Assembly (NCBI GenBank): GCA_002929135.1
Contig: PESC01000019.1
Location: 1 to 64,000 of the forward strand
Length of the DNA stretch: 64,000 nucleotides
Origin: Methylomonas sp.
GTDB lineage: Bacteria > Pseudomonadota > Gammaproteobacteria > Methylococcales > Methylomonadaceae
Direction: 5' to 3'
The first letter of the stretch is position 1. Each line of letters starts with the position of its first letter. Positions 8,088-16,598 of this stretch are shown piece by piece. Position numbers and translations under genes: made by a program. Under the pieces are notes generated by a model. It was not told the DNA's origin. It did not search any database and saw nothing but the letters and a program-made list of their open reading frames with translations.

Positions 8088-9621
8088 AGAAAACGCCGAT
8101 ATTTTGTTTCATATTCCCCTCTCCCCAACCCCTGAGGGAGAGGGGCTTTTAAGGCAGTCTTGCCTGAAAGAAAGCGCTGGTATTTTGCCCCTTCTTCCTT
8201 TGGAATCTGTCGTAAACAGCGAAACAGAACCCTCTCCCTCTGGGAGAGGGCAGGGTGAGGTAGTAACCTTCATCGGCGTACTCGACGACGGCGCCGTCAG
8301 CCTGGGCGCCGAAGCACTCGATGCCTTGCGCAGCGCCAGACACGTTATCGCCGGTGGCCGTCTGCTGGTCTTGCTGGCCGACCACATTACCGAGGCCAGG
8401 CATTACGATTTAACCGGCTACCTGGCGCAAGTGCCGGGCTGGATAGCAGCGGCGCTGGCCAATGACGAAGCGGTGGTCGTGCTGGCGACCGGCGATCCCC
8501 TGTGCCACGGCATCGCCGGTTTTCTCGCGTCCAAGCTCGACGCTGCGCGGGTAAAAATTCTGCCCAACCTATCCACCGTGCAACTGGCTTTCGCCGCGCT
8601 GGGCTTGCCGTGGCAGACGGCTCGCATCGTCTCGGTACATGCCAAAGATGCCGGTGAATGGACGCACGGCGCCAGCCGCGACCATGGCTTGTACGCACTG
8701 GCGCAATTGTGTCGCCGCGAAGAGGTGCTGGCGGTGCTAACCAGCCCGGACAACACCCCCGGCCGCATCGCCCGCATGCTCGATGTCGAAGCCATGGCCG
8801 ACCTGTTCGATATGGCCGTTGCCGAACGCTTGAGCCAGCCGCAACAGCGCGTCACCGGCTTTCTGTCCGTCGCCGAGGTGGCGGGCAGCGCATTCGCCGA
8901 CCCCAATGTCGTGATTCTCAAACGCAAGATTGCCAGTCCGTCGCCGGTGTTGTTCGGCGTCAGCGATGCCGACTTCCGTCAGCGCAAACCGGAAAAAGGC
9001 CTGATTACCAAACGCGAGGTGCGGGCGGTGTCGCTGGCACGTTTGCAATTGCGCCGGGACAGCACGTTGTGGGACATCGGCGCCGGCAGCGGCTCGGTCG
9101 GGCTGGAAGCCGCGCGGCTTTGCCCCGATGGCGAGGTATACGCCATCGAAAAAAACGCCGACGACATCGCCAACATCGAACACAACCACCGCGCCTGGGG
9201 CCTGAGCAACTACCGCTGCGTACACGGCAAGGCACCGCAAGGACTGGATGCCTGGCCAGATCCCGACGCCGTGTTCATCGGCGGCTCCGGTGGCGAGCTG
9301 GCTGAATTGATCGAACTCTGTTTTCGTCGCCTCAAACCCGGCGGCTGGCTGGTGATGAATTTCGTCACCCTGGAAAACCTGGCAACGGCTATCGCCACAT
9401 TGAAGCGGTTGGATGCGACCTGGGATGTCTGTCAGCTACAAGCCGCGCGCAGTCAGCCAATTCTGGACATGCAGCGCCTCGCGGCAGAAAACCCGGTGTG
9501 GATTATCTCGGCTCATATCGAAAGCACAGCGGGGATAAAACGATTGCAAGCAAGCCTTGGCGAAAGTCTACAGCCGTGGCCAGCGAACCATCCAATCGGT
9601 TGCCGACGAATTGAACCCTAA
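8080..9621 (+). CDS. cobL: fused precorrin-6Y C5,15-methyltransferase (CbiE-CbiT), with repeat-encoded N-terminal insert
   Basis: Bifunctional SAM enzyme that methylates C5 and C15 and decarboxylates the C12 acetate chain. The CbiE domain begins at VTFIGVLDDG and the CbiT domain carries the SAM site DIGAGSGSVGLEAA in the second half. The 513-residue product is unusually long at the front: about 60 residues precede the CbiE domain, and the DNA for them is a palindromic intergenic-type repeat (8116-8260) read in frame. No ATG, GTG or TTG start with a clear binding site occurs between the repeat and the domain, so translation probably starts at 8080 (ATG overlapping cbiD by 8 bp) and passes through the repeat. 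Confidence 0.9.
   Translation: MAEENADILFHIPLSPTPEGEGLLRQSCLKESAGILPLLPLESVVNSETEPSPSGRGQGEVVTFIGVLDDGAVSLGAEALDALRSARHVIAGGRLLVLLADHITEARHYDLTGYLAQVPGWIAAALANDEAVVVLATGDPLCHGIAGFLASKLDAARVKILPNLSTVQLAFAALGLPWQTARIVSVHAKDAGEWTHGASRDHGLYALAQLCRREEVLAVLTSPDNTPGRIARMLDVEAMADLFDMAVAERLSQPQQRVTGFLSVAEVAGSAFADPNVVILKRKIASPSPVLFGVSDADFRQRKPEKGLITKREVRAVSLARLQLRRDSTLWDIGAGSGSVGLEAARLCPDGEVYAIEKNADDIANIEHNHRAWGLSNYRCVHGKAPQGLDAWPDPDAVFIGGSGGELAELIELCFRRLKPGGWLVMNFVTLENLATAIATLKRLDATWDVCQLQAARSQPILDMQRLAAENPVWIISAHIESTAGIKRLQASLGESLQPWPANHPIGCRRIEP
8116..8260. repeat. CTC-rich palindromic repeat inserted inside cobL
   Basis: Left end CCCCTCTCCCCAACCCCTGA and right end CTCTGGGAGAGGGCAGGG-TGAGG are imperfect inverted copies of each other, each also forming its own small hairpin (CCCTCTCC/GGAGAGGG). 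A related palindrome lies at 42636-42713 and a half copy is embedded in the MITE near 40582. The element is about 145 bp, a length that keeps the reading frame open through it. Confidence 0.75.
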
Positions 9622-9699
9622 TTCAACTCGCTTTAATGCGTTGTGCAAGTTCCTCTATTGCGTGAACAATGCCCTCCAGACTTGAATCATCCTGAAGTC

Positions 9700-10338
9700 A
9701 TGAGCCTGAATTACACCCTCATCCCGGTTACGCCCTATCAACAAAACTGCACATTGCTGAGCTGTGACGAAACGGGTAACGCCGTTTTGATCGACCCCGG
9801 CGGCGAAGTCGACCGCTTGTTGGACGAGGTGCACCGACATGGTCTGACGCTACAGGGACTTTGGGTCACCCACGGCCATCTGGATCATGTTGGTGGCGTT
9901 GCCGAGCTTGGCAAGCGCCTGAATCTGCCCATCATCGGGCCGCACAAAGGCGATGCGTTCTGGATAGACGCCTTGCCGGAACAGTGCAAGCTGTTTGGTT
10001 TTCCACCCTGCGACCGCTTCGAGCCGTCGCAATGGTTGGAAGACGGTGATGTCGTCACGGTTGGCGAACAAAACCTTGGTGTGATTCACTGCCCTGGCCA
10101 CACGCCGGGGCACGTCGTGTTCTTCAGCGCGAGTGCGAGACTGGCCATCGTCGGCGATGTATTGTTCAAGGGATCGATTGGCCGCACCGACTTTCCGCGC
10201 GGCAATCATCAAATGCTGATCGATTCGATACAGAAAAAATTGTGGCCGTTAGGCCGCGACATTGTCTTCATTCCCGGCCACGGCCCCCTGTCGACGTTTG
10301 GTCATGAAATGCAGCACAACCCTTATGTTTCGATTTGA
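9700..10338 (+). CDS. gloC: MBL-fold hydroxyacylglutathione hydrolase GloC (glyoxalase II type)
   Basis: Hydrolyses glutathione thioesters such as S-lactoylglutathione formed during methylglyoxal detoxification. The 212-residue protein matches E. coli GloC (YcbL) in length and along its whole sequence from memory. The metal motif is THGHLDH (His58, His60, Asp62, His63), followed by CPGHTPGHV, the metal-bridging region GDVLFKGSIGR, and PGHGPLS near the end. I chose the ATG at 9700 (MSLNYTLIPV) over the longer frame starting at 9643. It lies 78 bp after cobL and probably has its own promoter. Confidence 0.93.
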   Translation: MSLNYTLIPVTPYQQNCTLLSCDETGNAVLIDPGGEVDRLLDEVHRHGLTLQGLWVTHGHLDHVGGVAELGKRLNLPIIGPHKGDAFWIDALPEQCKLFGFPPCDRFEPSQWLEDGDVVTVGEQNLGVIHCPGHTPGHVVFFSASARLAIVGDVLFKGSIGRTDFPRGNHQMLIDSIQKKLWPLGRDIVFIPGHGPLSTFGHEMQHNPYVSI

Positions 10339-10406
10339 CCATTCTGTGGCGGAAACTCCGGTCCGCATTGCTTTGCGGCGCGTAGGAACGAGGACACCGA
10401 GTCATT

Positions 10407-11744
10407 TCAATCGATCAACTGCGTGACGGTGCTGACGATGCGGCCTTTGGCCAAACGGCTTTCGATGCGCTCACCCGCTTGCAGTTGTTGGGTGGATTTG
10501 ACGATGCAGCCATCACCCTGCAACACGATGGCGTAGCCTCGATCCAGTGTTGCCAGCGGGCTGACGGCTTGCAGGGTCTGGCCCAGGCTGGTGTGGCGTT
10601 GCTTGAGCGTTGCCAGTCGTTGTCGGATGGCTTGCTGCAAGCGTTTTTCCAGGTAACCGGTTTGTTGTTTGCTGCGGCGAATGTGATGGGTCGGCTGGTG
10701 CTGCATCAGCTTGCGGTAGACGATGGCGACCCGTGCCCGCAAGCCTTGCTGACGACGGGCCATGGTGTGGGTCAGACGTTGCTCCAGTTCGTCCAGGCGT
10801 TGGGCATTGCGGCGCAGCTTTTGCCCTGGGTGTTGCAGGGTCAGCGCCCGGCTCAGCCAGATCAGGCGTTGATCCAGTCCGTGCCGCTGCCTGCCGAATG
10901 CCTGCATCAATTGCGCTTCGGCTTGCCGGAAGCGGGCCAGCCAGTCGCTCTGTATCGGCACGGCGCGCTCAGCAGCGGCTGACGGTGTTGCCGCCCGCAA
11001 ATCGGCGACGAAATCGGCGATGGTGACATCGACTTCATGACCGACGCCGCTGATGACGGGCAGCGAGCTGGCGACAATGGCGCGGGCGACGATTTCGTCG
11101 TTGAATGCCTGCAAGTCTTCCAGTGAGCCGCCGCCGCGTGCCAGGATCAACACATCGGCATCGCGGCGTTCATTCGCAGTTTGTATCGCGCGGCTGATTT
11201 CAAATTTGGCGGCTTCACCCTGCACCGACACCGGGTAGACGATGACGGGTATCGCCGGAAAGCGGCGGCGCAGCACGGTGAGAATGTCGTGTATGGCGGC
11301 GCCAGTGGGCGAGGTGATGACGCCAATGGCAGCCGGTATCAAAGGCATGGCGCGTTTGCGGCTTTCATCGAACAGGCCTTCGTTCGACAGTTTGATTTTC
11401 AGCCGCTCGAAGGACTGGCGTAGCAAGCCGTCGCCCGCTTGTTCCATGTGCTCGACGATCAGTTGATAGTCGCCGCGCGGTTCGTACAGGCTGACCTGTG
11501 CGCTGACGACGACGAGATCGCCATCGCGTGGCCGAAAACGCAGGCCTTGCCGCTGGCCTTTGAACAGAGCACAGCGGATTTGCGCCTGGGCGTCTTTCAG
11601 CGTGAAGTAGCAGTGACCCGACGACGGTGCGCTGAAGTTGGAGATTTCGCCCTCGACGCGCACCGTCAGAAAATAACTGGCCAGTAGGCGTTTGGCTTCG
11701 CGGTTGAGCTGCGAAACGCTGTAAAGGGTAGCGTTGTCGGCCAC
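10407..11744 (-). CDS. xseA: exodeoxyribonuclease VII large subunit
   Basis: Large subunit of ExoVII, which degrades single-stranded DNA from both ends in repair. The 445-residue protein has the N-terminal OB-fold (VEGEISNF, GHCYFTLKD), the catalytic middle region (GVITSPTGAA, ARGGGSLEDL, GHEVDVTIADF) and a long helical C-terminal part. It starts with GTG at 11744, 2 bp after the stop of the upstream transporter gene, so it is probably the last gene of a three-gene transcript. The small subunit xseB is not in the window. Confidence 0.95.
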   Translation of the reverse strand: MADNATLYSVSQLNREAKRLLASYFLTVRVEGEISNFSAPSSGHCYFTLKDAQAQIRCALFKGQRQGLRFRPRDGDLVVVSAQVSLYEPRGDYQLIVEHMEQAGDGLLRQSFERLKIKLSNEGLFDESRKRAMPLIPAAIGVITSPTGAAIHDILTVLRRRFPAIPVIVYPVSVQGEAAKFEISRAIQTANERRDADVLILARGGGSLEDLQAFNDEIVARAIVASSLPVISGVGHEVDVTIADFVADLRAATPSAAAERAVPIQSDWLARFRQAEAQLMQAFGRQRHGLDQRLIWLSRALTLQHPGQKLRRNAQRLDELEQRLTHTMARRQQGLRARVAIVYRKLMQHQPTHHIRRSKQQTGYLEKRLQQAIRQRLATLKQRHTSLGQTLQAVSPLATLDRGYAIVLQGDGCIVKSTQQLQAGERIESRLAKGRIVSTVTQLID

Positions 11745-11746
11745 GT

Positions 11747-12163
11747 TCAGCCTTTGCGTCCGAAGCGGTCGGCAACCAGAAAACCGACATAGAGGCTGGC
11801 GATCATGATGAGTGCTTCGCGATTGCCCAGTGCCAGGCTGGTGACCACAGGCCCGGGGCAGTAACCGGCCATACCCCAGCCGATGCCGAACAGGGCGGCG
11901 CCTATCAGCAGTGGCGGGTCGATCCGGGTTTTGCTGGTGAAATAAAAGCGACTGTCAAGCAGCGGTCTGCCGCGCTTGCGCACCCAATAAAAGCCCAGAG
12001 CGGCAACGGCCAGTGCACCCACCATCACCAGTATCAGGCTGGGATCCCAGTTGCCTGCGACATCGAGAAAGGCCAGCACCTTGTCGGGGTTGACCATCTG
12101 CGACACCACCATGCCGAGTCCGAACAAGGTTCCTGCGATCAATGCAAGCAGTATGGTGTTCAT
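11747..12163 (-). CDS. YeeE/YedE-type membrane protein, second half-transporter (DUF6691-like)
   Basis: A 138-residue protein with about four membrane spans that resembles the C-terminal half of YeeE/YedE proteins. Full-length family members (e.g. TsuA) import thiosulfate; split pairs like this one are common beside sulfur-oxidation and detoxification genes. The motif GMAGYCPGPV contains the conserved cysteine of the pore-type family. The ATG at 12163 overlaps the stop of the first half by 4 bp, so the two halves are made together. The actual substrate is not shown by the sequence. Confidence 0.82.
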   Translation of the reverse strand: MNTILLALIAGTLFGLGMVVSQMVNPDKVLAFLDVAGNWDPSLILVMVGALAVAALGFYWVRKRGRPLLDSRFYFTSKTRIDPPLLIGAALFGIGWGMAGYCPGPVVTSLALGNREALIMIASLYVGFLVADRFGRKG

Positions 12164-12591
12164 GCGCCCAGCCCCACGATGTGACGCATGATGAAGACCG
12201 TCAGCAAGCCGGTTGCCATGAATACCAGGGTTGCGACGATGGAGCGTTTCGAACCCAGGGCTATGCCGCAAATGCCATGGCCACTGGTGCAGCCGTTGCC
12301 CAGACGGGTGCCGAAGCCAACCAGAAAGCCACCGGCGATGATTAACGCGGTTGGGTAATCCGTGCGGAACAGGATGGGGTCTGGCATCAGCAGTTGGCCT
12401 GCCGCTCCGCCCAGCAGCATGCCGGTCAGGAAGGCGACGCGCCATTGCCGATTGCCGCCGTCGGTGGCCATCAGGCCGCTCATGATGCCGCTGATACCGG
12501 CAATACGGCCATTGAACCAAAGTAACAGGACGGCGCTGAGGCCGATCAATGCGCCGCCAAGCAGCGCGCTTACAGGGGTGAAGTGTTCCAA
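12160..12591 (-). CDS. YeeE/YedE-type membrane protein, first half-transporter
   Basis: A 143-residue, roughly four-span membrane protein. It includes [12 protein letters not shown] and [12 protein letters not shown], the family signature with two cysteines placed in the membrane. With the downstream partner it would make a complete YeeE-like unit for a small sulfur species. The start is a TTG at 12591 (product [13 protein letters not shown]), chosen because the protein begins as in homologues and no in-frame ATG lies nearby upstream. A GTG/ATG start further in would remove the first membrane span. Confidence 0.8.
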   Translation of the reverse strand: MEHFTPVSALLGGALIGLSAVLLLWFNGRIAGISGIMSGLMATDGGNRQWRVAFLTGMLLGGAAGQLLMPDPILFRTDYPTALIIAGGFLVGFGTRLGNGCTSGHGICGIALGSKRSIVATLVFMATGLLTVFIMRHIVGLGA

Positions 12592-12732
12592 GGTTTTATA
12601 CTCGATGTAGAAAAAAAGCCATTTTACGGGCGTTTTTTCTCGCTTGCTGGCTGAATCGTGGATGCAGCGTAAAACCTGGTAAGTCGTGAGGTAAAATCCA
12701 ACCGGTGCGCATCATCAGCAAAGGATAACGAC

Positions 12733-13683
12733 ATGCAAGAACATCAACATTCTCATGACTTCACTCGCATCAACCGCAAAGGCGAGCGGCGGACACTATG
12801 GGTTTTGCTGCTGACTTTTGCCACCATGGTGCTGGAAATCGGCGCGGGTGTGCGATTTCATTCCATGGCGCTGCTGGCCGACGGCTGGCACATGGCAACC
12901 CATGTGTTGGCGTTTTTGATTGCCATCTTTGCCTATCGTTACAGCCGCATCCACGAGAAGGATAAAACCTTTGCCTTTAGTCCGGCCAAGGTGGGGGTGC
13001 TGGGTGGCTTTGCCAGTTCGATTGCGCTGGCGATGGTGGCGGTGTTGATGATGATCGAAGCCGGCGAGCGCCTGATTGTGCCACACAGCATTCATTTCGA
13101 CGAAGCCATATGGATTGCGGTGTTCGGTTTGCTGGTGAATTTGTTGTGCGCCCTGTTGTTACGCGATCACGATCACCATAACCATAACCATAACGACCAC
13201 CATGCGCATCATCATGCCGATCATGGCCATCATCATCACGATCACAACCTGCACGCGGCGTATCTGCACGTATTGGCGGATGCCCTGACCTCTGTGCTGG
13301 CCATCGTTGCCTTGCTGGCAGGCAAGTATTACGGTTGGGTCTGGCTGGATGCGCTGATGGGCTTGGTGGGGGCGTGGGTGATATTGGGCTGGGCGTTCGG
13401 TTTAATCAGGAAGGCCTGCCCGGTGCTGCTGGATCAGGGCGTCGATGAGCACTATTTGCAGGCCATACAGTACACGCTGGAAGACGAGGGCGACTGCCAA
13501 GTGACGGATTTGCACATCTGGCGCATCAGCCCGTCGCACCACGCGGCCATCATTGGCCTGGTGACGCCATCGCCGAAATCGCCGGGTCATTACAAGCGGT
13601 TGTTGTCCGACTTCGTTCACCTCGACCATATCACCGTCGAGGTCAATCGTTGCCCAGATGACCATAGTCAGTCGGCACCTTGA
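12733..13683 (+). CDS. dmeF: CDF-family Co(II)/Ni(II) efflux transporter DmeF
   Basis: Proton-driven exporter of cobalt and nickel in the inner membrane. The 316-residue protein has six predicted spans, the metal-site segments LLADGWHMATH (Asp50, His53) and HVLADALT (His179, Asp183), a strongly histidine-rich loop at about 145-174, and a C-terminal cytoplasmic domain. The DGWHM form of the first motif is typical of DmeF rather than zinc-type CzcD. Its proximity to the cobalt-dependent B12 operon is consistent with cobalt homeostasis, but it is not in the same transcript. Confidence 0.9.
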   Translation: MQEHQHSHDFTRINRKGERRTLWVLLLTFATMVLEIGAGVRFHSMALLADGWHMATHVLAFLIAIFAYRYSRIHEKDKTFAFSPAKVGVLGGFASSIALAMVAVLMMIEAGERLIVPHSIHFDEAIWIAVFGLLVNLLCALLLRDHDHHNHNHNDHHAHHHADHGHHHHDHNLHAAYLHVLADALTSVLAIVALLAGKYYGWVWLDALMGLVGAWVILGWAFGLIRKACPVLLDQGVDEHYLQAIQYTLEDEGDCQVTDLHIWRISPSHHAAIIGLVTPSPKSPGHYKRLLSDFVHLDHITVEVNRCPDDHSQSAP

Positions 13684-13698
13684 AAATCAGCCTGTAGC

Positions 13699-13912
13699 AT
13701 CAATCGCGAACGATGCGGTTCGTGCCTCACTGCATCCTACGGCTCTGCGGAAGAGCACTTTTGGCCAGGTTACCCTCAATTCCCACGCTCTGCGTGGGAA
13801 TGCGTACCGGACTCGATGCCCCGGGTTTTGTCAGCGCCCGGTATGGGTTCCCACGGAGACCGTGGGAACCAGAATCAATCGCGAACGATGCGGTTCGTGC
13901 CTCACTGCATCC
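13699..13912. repeat. intergenic repeat cluster: two 39-bp direct copies plus hairpins
   Basis: Two identical 39-bp segments (13699-13737 and 13874-13912, beginning ATCAATCGCGAACGATGCGG) flank a TTCCCACGCTCTGCGTGGGAA hairpin and a GTTCCCAC/GTGGGAAC hairpin. It fills the gap between dmeF and the convergent glnD end. Related copies occur at 36585, 40804, 44400 and 53943. No gene is visible in the gap. Confidence 0.8.
13839..13874. repeat. 36-bp palindromic repeat, copy 1
   Basis: A 36-bp segment with core GTTCCCACGGAGACCGTGGG (arms GTTCCCAC and GTGGGAAC) that is identical to 36585-36620. It belongs to the same family as the surrounding repeat cluster. Confidence 0.85.
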
Positions 13913-13958
13913 CGTCGCACTATGCGTTCCCATGCGGAGCCAACGGGACGCTGAATGG

Positions 13959-16598
13959 TTACAGCGTTTTTTCAATGAATCGCCGCATTGTGTCGTGGAT
14001 TTTTTGGCGTTCTACCGTATCCGTGACCGGTTTGCCGAGCAGATCGCTGACATAGAACATGTCTTCGGCGCGGCTGCCTATGGTGGTGATTTTGGCGTCG
14101 TGCAGCTGAATGTCGAGATGGTTGAATGCCTGGCCCAGGGTTGATAGCAAGCCGGCCCGGTCGGTGGTGATGAGTTCGATGACGGTGTAGGGCGAGTCGG
14201 CGTCATCGAGGAAGGTGATGCGGGTTTCGATAGGAAAATGTCTGGCTTGCCGGGATTGTTTGTGAATGTTGCGGCTGGTTTTGACGGTTTTGCTTTTCAA
14301 CGCGGCGCGTAGTGCATCGCAGATGTGCTGTTCACGGTACAGGTCGGTAATCGGTTCGCCGGATTGTTCGAGGATTTGAAAGCTGTTCAGTACGTACTGG
14401 GCGTTGGTGGTGATGATGCGGGCGTCGAGGATGGTCAGTCCCAATTGATCCAGGGTTGCCGTGCAGAGCGAGAATATCAGTGCCTCGTTGCGGGTGTAGA
14501 TAAACACTTCCGCGCTGCCCCGTACCGTTTGTGGCCGCAGCAATACCAGCGGCAGGTCGTCGTCATGGCAAGCGGCTATCGCCAGGCTATGCCAGGCGAT
14601 TTCGTCGCTGGAGTAGCGTAAAAAGTATTCATCGCTCAAGTGAGACCAGGATCGTTCGATGAGGGTGCTGTCGACACCGAGTTTTTCCAGTTCGCGCCTG
14701 GCTTCGCTGCGGTTTTCCCGGATTTTTTCAGAGCGGACGACAGGGTGATGCAAGCCTCGGTGCAGGGCCTGGTGTGTGGCGATGTACAGGTCTTTCAGCA
14801 GGGCGTCTTTCCAGCCATTCCACAGGCCTGGGTTGGTGGCGCGGATGTCGGCAACAGTCAGCAGGTACAGGTAATTCAGGTGTTCGATGCTGCCGACGTG
14901 TTGGGCGAAGGAATGGATGACGTCCGGGTCGCTGATGTCTTTGCGCTGTGCCGTCATCGACATCAGCAAATGCTGTCTGACCAGCCAGGTAATCAAATCG
15001 GTGTCGTGGCGCGACAAGTCGTGCTGCTGACAGAACTGTCGGGCGATGCCTTCGCCCAGGGTGGAGTGGTCGCCGCCCAGGCCTTTGGCGATGTCGTGAA
15101 ACAAGGCGGCAATGTAGAGCACGTCGGGTTTTGGGGTCAGCAGGAAGATGTTGTGGCAGAACGGCAGTTCGTCGCGATGTTTTGCCAGGGTGAAGCGGCG
15201 CAGGTTGCGGATCACGAACAGGGTGTGCTGGTCGACGGTGTAGATGTGGAACAGGTCGTATTGCATGCGGCCAACGATGTTGGCGAAATCGGGCAGGTAG
15301 GCGGCCAGTATGCCGTAACGGTTCATGCGCCGGAGTTGATGGGTGATGCCGCGCGGCTGGCGAATGATGTCCATGAACAAGCGGTTGGCCTGTTTGTTGT
15401 GGCGAAAGTCGTCGTCGATCAGGTGCAGGTTGTTGCGAATCAGCCGTATGGTGGTGGCGCGAACGCCTTTGAGCGATGGCGATTGCTGCAAAATCAGGAA
15501 CATGTTGAACATTTCCAGCGGATTGCGCGAGAAAACGGTTTCGTCGCTAACCTCGATGAAACCGGCAATGGCCGTGAAATTGAGGGTGATGGGAATGGGG
15601 GCGAGATTGTCCTGATGGCTCAGCAGGCGCTCGTGCAGTAATTGCAGCAAAATTTCGTTCAGGTACTCGATTTCCCGCACCGTTCTGAACAAAAATTGCA
15701 TGAAGCGTTCGACATCGGGTTGCTGGTTGGCGTGGGTGTAACCGAATAGTGTGGCCAGTTCGCGCTGGTAATCGAACAACAGCCGGTCTTCGCATTTGTC
15801 GGTCAAGGTATGCAGGGCAAAGCGCAGACGCCAGAGGTTGTCGCGCGAGGCAATCAGGCTGTCGTATTCGGCCTGGGGCAGGAAACCGTATTTGATGAGT
15901 TCACGCAATGATTGCGATTGGTAATGCCGCTTGAATACCCAGGCTATGGTTTGCAGGTCCCGCAGGCCGCCGGGGCTTTCCTTGATGTTGGGTTCCAGGT
16001 TGTAGGCGGTATCGTGGAATTTGGCGTAACGCCGGGTTTGCTCGTCGAGTTTGGCCAGGAAGAAGCGTTCGGAAGGCCAGGGTTGCAAGCGTTCGAGTTT
16101 TGCGAGCAGGGCAGTCATCAATGTCGTGTTGCCGCTGATGATCCGTATTTCGAGCAGGCCGGTGAAGATGGTTTGGTCGGCATCGGCGGCGGCAATGCAT
16201 TCATCGATGCTGCGCACGCTCAGACCGGGCTTGAGACCAATATCCCAGAGAAAATTGCTGAATGCCGAGATGCCGGTGTCGGGGCGGGATTCGTCGAGCA
16301 GGATCAGCAGATCGATGTCGGAATGCGGAAACAGCTCTGCGCGACCATAGCCGCCGGTCGCGATCAACGCATGCCCGCTGGCTGCGTCCGCCAGGAAAAA
16401 TGTCCAGCAGGCACGCAGCAGGTGGTCGATGCAGCAGGCATGGTCTTTCAGCAAGGTGGCGGGCGAGACTTGCGGATCGAAGCGTTGTTTGAGGTGTCGT
16501 CTTTCGTCGTGCAGCGCGGCTTTGACTTGCACGAGGGCGCGATCTTGCTGTAACAGCGTCGCAAAATCGTGTTCGGTGCAAGCTTGGGAGAAGGTCAC
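13959..16598 (-). CDS. glnD: [protein-PII] uridylyltransferase / uridylyl-removing enzyme
   Basis: Senses glutamine and adds or removes UMP on PII proteins, setting nitrogen assimilation. The 879-residue protein has the nucleotidyltransferase signature GGYGRAELFPHSDIDLLIL, the HD hydrolase domain (FHDIAKGLGGDHS) and two C-terminal ACT domains (the last around DRAGLLSTLGQAF). The start is the GTG at 16598, which overlaps the map stop by 4 bp (GTGA) and gives VTFSQACTEH; the frame remains open upstream inside map. E. coli GlnD has 890 residues. It is co-transcribed with map. Confidence 0.95.
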   Translation of the reverse strand: MTFSQACTEHDFATLLQQDRALVQVKAALHDERRHLKQRFDPQVSPATLLKDHACCIDHLLRACWTFFLADAASGHALIATGGYGRAELFPHSDIDLLILLDESRPDTGISAFSNFLWDIGLKPGLSVRSIDECIAAADADQTIFTGLLEIRIISGNTTLMTALLAKLERLQPWPSERFFLAKLDEQTRRYAKFHDTAYNLEPNIKESPGGLRDLQTIAWVFKRHYQSQSLRELIKYGFLPQAEYDSLIASRDNLWRLRFALHTLTDKCEDRLLFDYQRELATLFGYTHANQQPDVERFMQFLFRTVREIEYLNEILLQLLHERLLSHQDNLAPIPITLNFTAIAGFIEVSDETVFSRNPLEMFNMFLILQQSPSLKGVRATTIRLIRNNLHLIDDDFRHNKQANRLFMDIIRQPRGITHQLRRMNRYGILAAYLPDFANIVGRMQYDLFHIYTVDQHTLFVIRNLRRFTLAKHRDELPFCHNIFLLTPKPDVLYIAALFHDIAKGLGGDHSTLGEGIARQFCQQHDLSRHDTDLITWLVRQHLLMSMTAQRKDISDPDVIHSFAQHVGSIEHLNYLYLLTVADIRATNPGLWNGWKDALLKDLYIATHQALHRGLHHPVVRSEKIRENRSEARRELEKLGVDSTLIERSWSHLSDEYFLRYSSDEIAWHSLAIAACHDDDLPLVLLRPQTVRGSAEVFIYTRNEALIFSLCTATLDQLGLTILDARIITTNAQYVLNSFQILEQSGEPITDLYREQHICDALRAALKSKTVKTSRNIHKQSRQARHFPIETRITFLDDADSPYTVIELITTDRAGLLSTLGQAFNHLDIQLHDAKITTIGSRAEDMFYVSDLLGKPVTDTVERQKIHDTMRRFIEKTL

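Noticed and set aside
13699-13912. CRISPR array
   Set aside because: Only two copies of the 39-mer, spaced 136 bp with hairpins between and no regular spacers or cas genes; it is an interspersed repeat cluster.
13658-14144. Short overlapping frames running through the 13.7-14.1 kb gap
   Set aside because: They are created by the GC-rich repeat copies and repeat the same peptides in different frames; no conserved protein.
14640-15641. 333-codon open frame on the plus strand inside glnD
   Set aside because: It is antisense to the coding region of glnD, has no recognisable family, and its composition is that of a shadow frame of a GC-rich gene.
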